Assembly (NCBI GenBank): GCA_944989445.1
Contig: CALYLW010000725.1
Coordinates: 62,001-126,000, forward strand
Reading direction: 5' to 3'
Source of the DNA: Ampullaceana balthica
Taxonomy: Eukaryota; Mollusca; Gastropoda; Lymnaeidae
Length of the DNA stretch: 64,000 nt
Below are positions 23,220-34,100 of the stretch, piece after piece (the stretch's first letter is position 1; every line of letters starts with the position of its first letter). A program made the position numbers and the translations under genes. The notes under the pieces were generated by a model, which saw nothing but the letters and a program-made list of their open reading frames with translations, had not been told where the DNA came from and made no database searches.

Positions 23220-24341
23220 AAAATGAAGAGTCTTGCACGATCGTGGTTCTGGTGGCCACATATGGATGCTGATATTGAAAGATATGTAAAGCTTTGTTCA
23301 AGCTGTGTACAACATTCAAATCAACCAGCTACAGCACCTTTGCAAAACTGGGATTGGCCAATCGAACCATGGAAACGTATCCATATATATTTTGCAGGAC
23401 CCTTCATGAACAAAATGTTCTTAATTGTTATTGATTCACATTCTAAGTGGTTAGAAGTTAAAATCATGAACACAATCACTACAAATGATACCATTATAGA
23501 ACTTAAGGAAATATTTTCAACTCATGGGTTACCTGATCAAATTGTTTCAGATAACGGGCCTAGTTTCACTGCTCATGAGTTTAAACTATTTTGTGTAGCA
23601 AATGGTATTGAGCATATAACCACATCACCCTATCATCCTGCTGGGAATGGTTTGGCTGAAAGAGCAGTAGGCATATTCAAAACCGCTAAGGTAAAAATGG
23701 GTACGGGTAACAAATTTTCTCTCAGATAAAGAGTTAACAGGTTCTTAGCCAAATACCGCACAACTCCTCATATAACTACGGGTGTTGCACCATGCGAATT
23801 GCTGTGTGGTAGAAAAATTAAAACTCACCTAGACCTAATAAATCCAACTGTTCAAAGTTCTGTTTCCCAACAACAACATACACAAAAATTAAATCATGAC
23901 AAAACATCCATTGAGAGAGAGTTTGGGGTTAATGATAATGTGTATCTGAGAAATTATGGGAGAGGGGAAAAATGGATACCAGGTCAAATTGTTCAATGTA
24001 CAGGACCTGTGTCTTATAAAGTAAAAACAAATAATGGACTTATTGTCCGTAGACATGCAGACCAGTTAAAAATAACTTGTGCAGATAATGAGTGCGAATC
24101 TGTCAATCCCACCAGATCTGACCGGTTCACACCAACTCAGTTTGTTCCACAACCAATGTCTGTTGATATGAGTGAACCAAGTATTCTAGAGTCAGAAAAT
24201 GTAAATTCTGGAATTAATGATTTAGATCCTAGACTCCCTGAGCTAGAGAGTCCAGATGGTCAGAATCTTGAGTCACCAAATCAACAGCCACTGAGAAGGT
24301 CAAACAGGACAATCAAAGTCCCAGATAAGTTAAACATTTGA
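23220..24341 (+). pseudogene. Integrase end of LTR-element pol, broken
   Basis: The reading begins in the zinc-binding domain (HLG...WFWWPHMD...C..C), passes through the catalytic core (VIDSHSKW, VSDNGPSF, NGLAERAVG), is stopped at 23727-23729, and resumes to the C-terminal part ending near 24341. In Ty3-type integrases the first catalytic aspartate sits in an HIDFAGP-like motif. Here it reads HIYFAGP, so the first acidic residue is replaced by tyrosine. With the stop codon this shows the enzyme is dead. The frame 23799-24341 holds the C-terminal part. Confidence 0.85.
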
Positions 24342-24518
24342 TTTTAAGAGTTAAGAGGACTTTGACATCATTGTTTTGTATTGTAATTATGTTGTAGCAT
24401 ATTTTGCATTTGTTTGTAAGGATTTAATCTACCAAATGATTCAAATCATATAATGTTCACATTACAATATATTTAGTGATTCATTAAATTGTTTAACATT
24501 TCAGAAGGAATGCATAGG

Positions 24519-24519
<1 letters not shown>

Positions 24520-24557
<38 letters not shown>
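24520..24557. repeat. TA microsatellite
   Basis: Uninterrupted TATA run inside the LTR element, between the pol remnant and the 3' LTR. Confidence 0.9.
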
Positions 24558-24560
<3 letters not shown>

Positions 24561-24779
24561 GTTTAGTATTGACTTTTGAGGTGTTATTAATTGAAAAGGG
24601 ATCATTATTCATAATTCAGTTTCATACATTTCTTTATAGAAGAGCAATGATAATTCAATATTTCTTTTATTATTGCTTGGCAATTCTAATGTTTTAAAGT
24701 TAGAAAATAAAAAGGTAATTTTAAGATACTATCATTTATTCTCTGGAAATTATGTTAGTATTTACTAAGGGTAAAGGGA

Positions 24780-24956
24780 TGTAATATATTGAGCTTTATT
24801 CTTAGGGGAACTCACTCTATTGACTTGTATTAGTTTTATAATGATTGAGTGATGTCCCTTACATGTTTCAGTAAATAAAGAAACGAGCTACACATAACAT
24901 GGCTTCCTCGTCACTTGTATCGTATATCTAGAATAATAAAACCACAATCCACTTCA
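24780..24956 (+). repeat. 3' LTR
   Basis: 177 bp, starts TGTAATATATTGAGC, ends CCACTTCA, followed by the target duplication CACTT. Confidence 0.9.
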
Positions 24957-24961
24957 CACTT

Positions 24962-25795
24962 GATGTTTACTTCAGTATTTTATTAAATTAGCCATAACTT
25001 TAAAGGCTATCTTAAAGTATTAATAATTATTTTACATTAATGATTCTTTTGTAGATTAATATTTTTAGCAATTTAAATATAAAAATACCATTAAAAGTCT
25101 GTGTGGTTTGTAGCTTCAAAATGTTCTTTCCATGATATTACCTCCTTATTCGTAAAAGTTTAGAAACTGTTAATTCCGAAAAATGTAATTAGTTTTTATA
25201 ACATGTACTTAACATTTCTTCGAGTCGAATTCGCAAATTTCTAATAAAAAACTACACATTAGGAACATTCGATGTCAATATCTTGAAACACTAAATTGTA
25301 CAATTAACTCACACCTCAAGCAACTTGACTGTTAGAATCTTGTACTCCTCCGGCCCATCCCTCCATTTATCATGGGTCATGAAATGTTGTTATCCACATA
25401 GCTTTACTGTAACATAATACGGATGACAAAGCCTGCTAGTAAAAAAGTATTTGGGTGAAATAACATGCTTTCAAATTTTATGAGGATAAAATAAACTGCA
25501 AGTGAAATAATTTTTTGGGTAAATTAGTGAGGTATTAAAATAGTATGTGTTTGATATAGCCTGCTAGTAAATTAGTATGAGGGAAACAATAAATGTGATT
25601 GTTTCCACGGTCCTCGTACTTATGTGCCGGCGTATGAAGCGGGTAACATATGGTCAGTCATTGCATTAGATGTGTCAGACATTGCTCAAATGTGCAACTT
25701 ATTATACTGTCTTGCAAGTAAAAAAAGGACTTTTATTTACTCAAGTGTAGGAGCTAAAACAAAGTATATCACGTGACATATTTTTGACAATTATC
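24962..25795. other. Intergenic DNA shared with unit 2
   Basis: Matches 43527-44770 (shared TATTTTATTAAATTAGCCAT and AACATGTACTTAACATTTCT). No gene seen. It supplies the empty site for the hAT MITE found in unit 2. Confidence 0.6.
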
Positions 25796-26370
25796 TTATC
25801 TTATCTTATCTTATCTGTTTACAGACGCTCCTTCTATACAGAAGATTATTGCGTCCTACGCTTATCTATGGTTTGTGTTTAGTCCTGCATTTTTATTAGA
25901 GATTTAAATGTTGATAAAGTGTTGGTTTTCCTGGATTGTTCAGGCAACCCATTCCACGCCCGAATTCCGGACGGGAAGAAGGAAAACTTGTATGTGTTTG
26001 TTCTTGCATACGGAATAAGAAAGGTGTTTTTATCCTTATGTCTATCTGAGGGTTGTATTAAGTTATCTTTGTGTTGTATTTCTAAACTAGAATTAATTGC
26101 TTTATGTATGATTACTACTTTGCTCTTGGTTCTTCTATCCTCTAGTGTTTCAAGGTTTAATGATTTAACTAATGGTGTTATTCTTGTCAGTTTTGAATAT
26201 TCTCCAGTAATGAATCTGGCAGCTCTTTTTTGAATTTGTTCTAGTTTATCAATGTTTTCTTTGGTGGATGGGTCCCATACAGAAGATGCATATTCTAGTA
26301 CAGGTCTCACCAAAGTGAGGTAGCATTTTAGTTTTATATCTTTATTACAGAGGTAGATAACTTCATACAT
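25796..26370 (-). mobile_element. 3' fragment of a CR1/jockey-type LINE
   Basis: On the minus strand, 26370-25879 encodes the last ~160 residues of a non-LTR polymerase (LVRPVLEYASSVWDP, QKRAARFITG, FFPSGIRAWNGLP) up to a stop. A 3' tail follows, ending in repeated GATAA (seen as TTATC on the plus strand at 25796-25817). It is truncated at the 5' side. Two relatives are in the window, at 38391-38767 and 145-205. Confidence 0.8.
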
Positions 26371-26642
26371 AAGCCATTATATCTAGATATTGGAAATGTT
26401 GGCCTGATAACATAAAAAATTGGACAGGGCTGAGGTTGAATGAATTACTGGCCGCCGCTGAAGATGGGCGAATGTGGAGATCGTTGTCTGTTGATGTGTC
26501 TATGCGCTCTCTACAGCGACCGCAACGATTAATGGATTGATGGAGATGGTGATGACCATGAATGTAATATTCAAACATTTGTAAATCGCTAGCACGAAAT
26601 TTAGGCGATTAAAATATTTTATTGTTAAAAGAATTTTGCGTT

Positions 26643-27042
26643 AGGGGCCGTCAATAAAATTAAGTCATGCGATTTTTGCCGATTTTTCACCCCCTCCCTC
26701 CCTCGTCACAAGTCGTCACAAAAAGTTAGACCCCCCCATCCAATATTACGTCACAAAAGCCGTATATTCTATTTTAAAAACATGCATGTTTCAAATCACT
26801 TTTTTGTCATTTAAATGTGTATTAAGTGCAAGGCTGCACTCAAATATCGTAACAGGCATGAAATTATGTAAAACGTAATTTAAAAAATTGCAAGCAATGA
26901 AATATTTAAGAGGAAATATTAGTTAAATTTGCGCGTTTGGATGTTACATTACAGTTCTTAACCCCCCCCCCTTCCACTTTTAGTCCCACATCGTCACAAA
27001 AGTGTAGCCCCGCTGATGTGGCGTCAGTTATGGAAGCCCCTT
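26643..27042. mobile_element. Probable MITE with GGGGCCGTCA-type ends
   Basis: The left end is AGGGGCCGTCAATAAAATTA. The right end, on the other strand, is AAGGGGCTTCCATAACTGAC. Both sides carry CGTCACAAAA phrases near C-rich runs. No coding frame. Assignment rests on these imperfect inverted ends only, and no target duplication was confirmed. Confidence 0.4.
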
Positions 27043-27924
27043 GAAGGAAGTTACAAAAAATGAAAAAAAACAAAATACCTTGTATTAGAGTAGATTTGAT
27101 TTATATGGATATGAATATATAATTGCTTTTATTAAAAGTCATTAAATTATATTTATTGACACTTACTTAATAAATTCATACTTAGTTTTAATATAGAAAT
27201 ACAAAAATAATTTTTTGTTATTTTAAACACAAAATCACCTAATATTTTAATTTTCTTGCACTGTCTTTTTAAATATAAAATAATATCTAATATTTTGGTT
27301 ATCCCTCATTTTGTGATTTTTGCACGTTTGGACTATACATATAGATAAAATTAGTGAAAAACGCGAACCAAATTCCCCGATATGCACAAAAGCTACAATA
27401 TTACAGTCATATGATTAGAGATATGTTTATAGTGTGATGTTGGTTGGAGTGGAGGGAGGAGTGAGGGGGATTAGATAAGTATTTGCTCTTGGCAACGGCT
27501 ATCTAAAAGTTGTCTGTAGTTCAACGCCTCTCTTTCATTTCAATCCTCTCCTCATTTTATTCGGCGAGCTGTTTTATTTTTTGTGGGTCTCTTTTTCATT
27601 TTTCTTTTTCATTTATGATGAAAAACGTATGAAAAACATATTAGATTTGCGTGACCGTTTTAACAGCTATTTCTTCTAAAGCATTTTCGATCTTATCGTA
27701 TTTGACTGTACACATTCACAGACAAATCCAACTACAAAATTACGCATGCAATCACGCACAGGACATTCCAAAATTTAACAGGATGGATACATATTCAAGT
27801 GAAAACAAACAACAACAAAATTCACCTGAAAGACATGAATTTCAAAAATGCGTATTTCCGTTAACTTACATAAACTAACCCATAACTTATATCCTTTTTA
27901 ATCAACATGCAAAAACAACACAAG

Positions 27925-28145
27925 GGGCGTAAAACTGGTGCCAAGCGGTACGTATAAAATAAACTACTCATAACGCAACCACAGATAATATCTGTTCACA
28001 TAGATTGTGATAGATACGTAATGTTTCAGCGTGAGAATTTCATCCCGTAACCTAGACCAGAAATGAGAACATTGAGTTTGTGTGTCGTGTTTATTTCCTT
28101 CCTGGTTTCATTGACTTTTAGAAATTAGCAGTGAATAAATGAAAG
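27925..28145 (+). promoter_or_regulatory. Distal copy of FREP upstream sequence (unit 2)
   Basis: CACAAGGGGCGTAAAACTGG, GCGTGAGAATTTCAT and AGAAATGAGAACATTGAG line up with 8317-8466 and 46871-47022. They resemble, less strongly, the proximal region before each FREP gene. No exon follows it. Confidence 0.35.
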
Positions 28146-28149
28146 GGAA

Positions 28150-29217
28150 TTAATTACAAGCAGGAAGAGTTAAACCGTTATGAACTAGTTCTACTAAAAC
28201 GAATCCTCTTTAAAGTTTCGAAATACTTAATTACTTTTGAACGGAACTGTTGAAACTGTTAAATTATGACACATTTAGTTTAGATATTTTATTTATGTTT
28301 ATGATTATCAATTATGATGGTTCCTACGTTTACATTTTTCCTTTTATGAGTTTATTATTTTTTTCCAATTAATATCTATCTATATTTACAAACAGTTTGA
28401 AATATCTTACACAGTGTGAAACAATCTACCCAGAGCCCTTTCAAGTTTTAGCAAAACCAAATCAATCCTAAGGCGACTACCTCTTCTACAAGGCAGTCCC
28501 AACAAAAACTGTTGTTTTTAGAATTTCTGCTGCTTACTATACTGAGCGAGAACGGTGTCAGGACCCTCAATGTAATAGTTTGCTGTGCTTAAAGCCGAAC
28601 ATCGATTATATGAATTTCGAAAACATTCGGCCTTTCTTACTTTTTATTTATCCAATCTTAGTAAGAGACTGATACTGAGCAAAGATTTGAACACCAGATT
28701 ATGCGTAAATGTCACGTTTAAATTCATTATTTACATTTTGATGTATTCAATACATAAAATATGTTTACTTCGGGTTTTTAATGATATTACATTAATTATT
28801 ATTTCAAGGAAAATTTTGACTCGCCTTTTTCTATTACAGTGCCACCTTGACAAAGTTAATAACCAGGTATTGTCTAATAACAAATGAATGTTGAGTGTTT
28901 CTTACCTGTATTTTTGAAGTGGCTTACTCTTACATTGTCGTTTTCAGCTCTACTTCCTATTATATAATAGAACTTATTTTGGTGGTGTTCTACAGGACTC
29001 TTTGTGAGTGCCTCTCTACTCTCAAATCTACATTAATCTAGTATACACATTATAATTAAACAAAAAGGGTTAAGCGTAAATTTTTTTTGGATTATATTGA
29101 CATTTTAAGGACATGTATCCCATGTCAAGATATAGCAATAGAAACGTTCTTATGGAAGTTTTAGATAAAATACAAAATACATAAACAAATTGTGCAATGA
29201 AAACAAAAAATTTAAGC
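28150..29217. other. Intergenic DNA of unit 2, no gene seen
   Basis: AT-rich and collinear with 8560-10100 of unit 1 (shared TGCTGCTTACTATACTGAGC-like and AGAACTTATTTTGGTGGTG-like phrases). The frame at 28585-28887 shows no recognisable protein. Confidence 0.5.
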
Positions 29218-29234
29218 TTTATTTTAAACTAAAA

Positions 29235-29268
29235 CGACGATAGACGTTTCGGCTAATGCCTTCATCAG
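29235..29268 (-). ncRNA. Hammerhead-ribozyme-like motif
   Basis: Read on the minus strand: CTGATGA, a stem-loop AGGC-ATTA-GCC, then GAAA, then ACG/CGT able to form a three-base stem III closed by a five-base loop, then a UC before the expected cut. This fits the conserved hammerhead core with the short stem III typical of Penelope-element ribozymes. Helix I pairing on both sides is poor in this copy, so activity is doubtful. Candidate relic. Confidence 0.5.
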
Positions 29269-29563
29269 TACAATAACATAAAATAGGTACTTACATAAGT
29301 AATATTTAAATTCTTAAAACATATTATATCATAAAATAATTTAAAATATTTATATAAAAAGAAAGGCAAACAAAAACAAACAAGGGCACAGGATATAGGA
29401 AAAATGAGGAAGTATATAAAGTTACAGTGAAAACCACAACGGGAAAAAGCATCTGCAGTTAGGTAAAATTGTGAGTTTGGTTAATTCCATATGGAGCCAA
29501 CGTACCAAATCGTTTTATAAGTCTATTTTTCATGTTGATCCCATCATGGGTATTGCTTGTATA

Positions 29564-29968
29564 TTAACTACCAGTAACTACAATATCTGAAATGTCGTCA
29601 TGGTCAACACTGTTAAAATGTTTAGACACAGGACATTGAGCCTGTTTATTTATGTTATACAGGTGTTCTCGAAATCGGTCTCCAAGACGACGACCTGTCT
29701 CATCCACGTAACTTTTATTACGCCTCTTGCAAAGAATTGCATAAATCACGTTGCGACTTGTGGAAGTGAATCCATCTTTTATTATGAATTTTTCAAGAGG
29801 GAAAGAAATTTTGTTAATGTCTACCTTATATGGACAAGTATTGCAACGGCTATGGTTGAAAACTTTTGTTCCAATATGTGCTTTTATTGTGGGAAGATGA
29901 CTTATTACAAGTATACAAGTACAGACAGCCATAGCTAAACTCGTATCAACTGAACAAATAAGGATCAC
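29564..29968 (-). pseudogene. GIY-YIG endonuclease fragment (Penelope-like)
   Basis: A 134-codon open frame. The linker motif CNTCPYK and the core NVIYAILC...YV.ETGRRLGDRFREH identify it. The usual glycine of the YIG half is aspartate here (YVD), and the second cysteine of the CKRC pair is arginine. With the missing polymerase this suggests an inactive relic. Confidence 0.7.
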
Positions 29969-29974
29969 ATTCTT

Positions 29975-30750
29975 TTAAACTATATTTTAAGCTCTTTACG
30001 CTCTAAGTAAAGCTTTTCCTATGTTGTTTTTCCTTATTTTTTTCCCAATACTTTAAATGTTATTTCATAAAATGTGAAAAGTTAAAAAAAGTGAAAAAAA
30101 AACAACTAAAAAACAACGTCAATGGTAGATCCTTTTTACTGCATTGAACATTTATTTTAATTTTAGATAAAATGGCTCAATTCCAGATGCGTAGCTATGG
30201 GAGGGGGAGGGGTCCAAATTTGAAAATCTTCACGGCCCCCTTTAAGAGGGGCCCAAAATTAGTTTCCGAATTTTTTTACATTAAATAAGAGTTTAGCCAC
30301 CCGGGCCTCAAACCCATAAAAAATCCTATCTACTCCACTGCTCAATTGTCTCTACTCCAGCAAAAGTGGCAAAGAAATCTTCACAATTTAGACATAAAAA
30401 ACAATAATAAATTAAATTTAAAAAAAAACAGGCATATATCCAAAATAATGCCAAATATCAAATAAGGATTTTCGTAATTAGCAAGTTCAATCGGACATTT
30501 CTTTGACCAAAAAAACGTAGCTTATGTGTACCAATCATGTCATTTTAACTTTTTTTAAAATTTATATATACACATATTTTATATTGAATGTATTTAACAC
30601 AATATATTTGTAAATTTAGCGATTGGTTACTGAATAAGTTAATTTCTCCCGGTATTATTTTAATAAGTATTATTATGATTTTTTTGACATCTGAAGGACG
30701 AACATATATTTCGCCAAAACAAAAAGATAATACAGTAAATTTTTATATCT
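29975..30750. other. Intergenic DNA of unit 2, no gene seen
   Basis: AT-rich. A G/C-rich patch at about 30190-30330 (GGGAGGGGGAGGGGTCC and GGGGCCC phrases) looks like a dispersed-repeat fragment, but its class is unknown. No coding frame recognised. Confidence 0.45.
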
Positions 30751-30759
30751 ACAGTATTC

Positions 30760-31089
30760 ACATCGGATTAACCTGGCGCCACAAAGATCGTGAGAAATAA
30801 TTTATTTTAAATCGAGACCGGAAAAATATCAGTTTGCAACAGATTTTATCTTCTTGTTTTTTTTGTGTTTTTTTTTGGTGAGAAAATCATCCTGAAACAT
30901 TGATGAGAAAATAGGATAATTAAGTGTGTTTTTGTTTTTCTCGCTATTTTATAAGCTTTTATTAGAAAGTAAGCAAAAAAAGTGGTATAAATAAGAACAG
31001 CTGATGCATTTCTGTATGCTTTTACAGCGAATTGTACAATAAGAGTTATTACTCAAGGCTATAAGCCCGGGAACGTAGAAACATAAGAG
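30760..31089 (+). promoter_or_regulatory. FREP copy 2 promoter region with TATA box
   Basis: TATAAATA at 30986-30993, 104 bp before the ATG at 31090, followed by CTGATGCATTTCTG, a phrase shared with copy 3 (AGATGCATTTCT) and copy 1 (TTAATGCATTTCTC). Confidence 0.65.
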
Positions 31090-31150
31090 ATGAAAAAGTT
31101 TCATTTCTTTTCCATTATTTTATTCACATTTATGATGACTAATTGTCATG
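31090..31150 (+). CDS. FREP copy 2 exon 1: signal peptide
   Basis: ATG at 31090, hydrophobic [14 protein letters not shown]... ending TNCH, donor GTAAGT at 31151, phase 1. The basic N-terminus then hydrophobic core fits a secretory signal. Residues 8-20 resemble copy 1 closely, while residues 2-7 differ. Confidence 0.82.
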
Positions 31151-34100
31151 GTAAGTGACTCAAACATATACCTTTGTATTTTAACCAATTATTCTGTATG
31201 CTACTAACAACCATTTTTGTTAATAAAGCAATAACATTTAAGTAAATCTTAAATGCATAAGGTTAAATGTGGTGTTATCTGTAGGAGTAAGTTAGTTTGT
31301 AGAGAATTTATTTCTTTAAGTTTAACATAAGTAAAGGGTGAATTTATATATAAATGCAATGAAATGTTGGTGCTTTTTTTTCGCTGGTAATAAAAAAAAA
31401 CAGTTTGTTAAAGTCAGCTTTAACAAGTAATGAATGATTCGTATGTATACTTTAGGACATATAATTCAATAGTCGTAATACTGTATGGCATCTGTCCGTC
31501 TACGAAAGACGATAGATTTATCTTTATTATCTGCAGCTCTTGGTGTGGCTGATGAGACCAATCCTTGAGTGGCAGTCTCTTCTGCATGACACACACACGA
31601 AAGCAGTGGGGCAGTGTTTCCTGGCCTTTCTCCTCGCTCTTTTCCCGAATGCTTCTGCCCTAGTTTGCTCCTCTGCTCTTAGTGATCCTTCTTTCACTAT
31701 AGCCCGCCACATGGACCTATCCTCTGCCAGGTTTTCCCAGTTTTGTATATCAATGTTGGCTACTTTCATGTCTCTCTTGCATATGTCAACGTATCTGAGA
31801 CATGGCCGACCAACCGACCTTTTCCCTGTCGCCAGCTCGCTGTAGAGCACATCCTTGGGTATGCGACCACTTTGCATCCTCTTGACGTGTCCAAGCCAAT
31901 GGAGGCGTCTTTGGCTTAATATTGCTGCAATACTACTCATGCTTGCTTGAGCCAGGACCTCTGTGTTGGGGACTTTCTCTTGCCATTTGATGTCTAGGAT
32001 GCGGCGCAGGCATCTGAGGTGGAAGCTATTGAGCCTTCTTTCATGCCTGGTATAGGTGGTCCAAGACTCGCATCCATAGAGGAGTGTGCTCAGTACGCAG
32101 GCCTGGTATACCTGCAGCTTAGTCCTTGCTGTGAGTTTGGCATTGGACCAGACTCTTTTGTACAGTCTAGCCATAACAGTTGCTGCCTTCCCTATCCTGC
32201 TACTTATCTCATCTTCCAGTGAGAGGGTGCTCGAGATGTTCGATCCCAGATAAGTAAAACTGTCAACAGCATCCAGGTTGCAGTCATCAATGGTGATAGT
32301 CGGGAGAGAGGCAGCATCCTGTGCCATAATGTTGGTTTTCTTTATACTTATGGTCAGGCCAAACTCTTTGCAGGCAGCGGAGAAGCTGGATACAAGGTTC
32401 TGCAGGCCGTCTGCTGTGTGGGATATTAAGGCGGCATCGTCTGCAAATAAGAGCTCGCGCAGCAAAATCTTCCTTATTTTGGTCTTGGCTTTAAGTCGGG
32501 CAATATTGAATAATCTCCCGTCAGCTCTGGTGTGTATGTATATCCCCTCGCTGTTGTTCTTGAAGGCATACTGGAGTAAGATGGAAAAGAATATTGCGAA
32601 TAGAGTAGGTGCCAACACGCAGCCTTGCTTTACTCCACTACTTACTGGGAAAGCCTCGGAGGTGGCACCGTTATAGCACACTGTGCCCTGCATGTTTTCG
32701 TGGAATTGCTTGATGATGTTAAGCAGATGTGAAGGGCAGCCTATTTTTACTAAGATCTGAAAAAGGCCGCTTCTGCTGACAAGATCAAAAGCTTTAGTTA
32801 GGTCGACGAACGCGATGTATAGAGGCATATGTTGCTCCCTGCATTTCTCCTGCAGCTGGCGCAGAGAGAAGATCATGTCTATGGTTGATCTTCCGGCTCG
32901 AAAGCCGCACTGCGATTCTGGGAGTACACGCGATGCTAGGGTCTGTAGGCGTGTCAATGCAACTCGGCCGAAGGCCTTTCCAACTATACTGAGGAGAGAG
33001 ATTCCACGATAGTTGTTGCAGTCACTCTTGTCTCCTTTATTTTTATACAGTGTAACGATGTTGGCATCTTTCAACTCCTGTGGTATCTGCCCCTGTTCCC
33101 AGCACAGAGTGAGGAGGTCATGCAAAGGCTGTAAAAGTATTTCTTTTCCACATTTGAGAACTTCTGGTGGAATTCCATCATTACCAGGAGCTTTCCCGCA
33201 GGCTAGACAATCTATGGCTCTACTTAGCTCGACCATTTGGGTAGGCTACCGAGCTCTTCCATGACCGGCAGGTCTGGGATATCGTCCAGGGCAGCAGTTG
33301 AGACATGGTTTATAGTTGCGTACAATTCCAGGTAGTGCTCGATCCACCGTTTGAGTTGCTTGTCCCGATCAGTGATAATTTCCCCTGCTTTTGACATTAA
33401 GGGTGCTGCCTATCGTAATACTATAATTTGAATATCAGAAACAAACACAAAAGTAAGTCACAAACATATGACTAACTAAAAATTTAGTGTTCTGATGAAT
33501 AAAATGTGGTTTCAAAAATGTTATGATATTTTGTTTACTAACTTTTTAAAAGATTAAAATGCAAAGAGAAACAAATAGACAGACAAAAAGCATGAAAACT
33601 TATAAACGGACATACACATGATGAGACAAAAACATGGTAATTCACTTACCTGAAAGTGCTATTCCACACAACGCAATACACTTTAGTGCCACACATGAAC
33701 TCACGCTCCAAGAGGGAAACACACATGTATAAAAACGTACACACACTAACATGATTACAAATTCGTAAGTAAAAAAATACACACACTAGCACACAAACCA
33801 ACACACGCACAAATACATAATCTTAAAGTCAATAAAATACAAAAGTTCACATATAAAGAGATACATTCCAGCTCATATAAAAACGCATGCATGCAGAATA
33901 AAACACATACAATCAGCTAAATTAGTCTAGCAAGACTCTAAGTCAGAACATCAAAACCCACTTCTCTATAATTTGTTTTATCATTTTAGGCTTTGACTTG
34001 AGCATGGAGAGAAAAAACTTTTCCCTGAAAGGTCAATCCTATTGTGGATTTCTTCGCTGTCAGGTGGACACCATCACAGAAGATAAGGTCTCGTCCCTCA

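Larger units (their letters stand above)
22534..24956 (+). mobile_element. Rearranged Ty3-type LTR retrotransposon
   Basis: Two 177-bp LTRs (TG...CA) flank a short, rearranged interior. The 5-bp target duplication CACTT lies at 22529-22533 and 24957-24961, and the uninserted site is visible in unit 2 at about 43522 (TCACTTGATG). After the 5' LTR comes TTGGCGACGAGGATGGG, a likely primer-binding site. Then comes the start of gag (22805-22875), then a 332-bp inverted copy of the end of pol, then pol from the integrase zinc domain onward. Protease, reverse transcriptase, RNase H and most of gag are missing, so it cannot move by itself. Confidence 0.9.
7653..27464 (+). repeat. Segmental duplication unit 1 (carries FREP copy 1)
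   Basis: Blocks in this interval recur in the same order at 27465-46269 and from 46270 onward. They include the TTGGCAACGG(C) block near 7672, the CA-rich block near 7966, the block with GTGTGTCGTGTTTATTTCC near 8468, the FREP gene, and a downstream block at 22376-22533 and 24957-25760. Lengths differ between units mainly because each acquired different mobile elements. The edges are approximate, judged by eye from where similarity starts. Confidence 0.7.
29218..29968 (-). mobile_element. 3' part of a Penelope-like retroelement
   Basis: The minus strand 29968-29564 reads the end of a Penelope-type protein: CNTCPY, then VIYAILCK, then YVDETGRRLGDRFREHLYN, the GIY-YIG endonuclease of these elements. 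It continues to a 3' region holding a hammerhead-like motif (29235-29268), on the same strand and in the usual order. The reverse-transcriptase part is missing. Penelope-like elements often carry such ribozymes in their terminal repeats (established family knowledge). Confidence 0.75.

Noticed and set aside
32019..33264. Several plus-strand open frames of 65-132 codons
   Set aside because: They are antisense shadows of the LINE reverse transcriptase on the minus strand.
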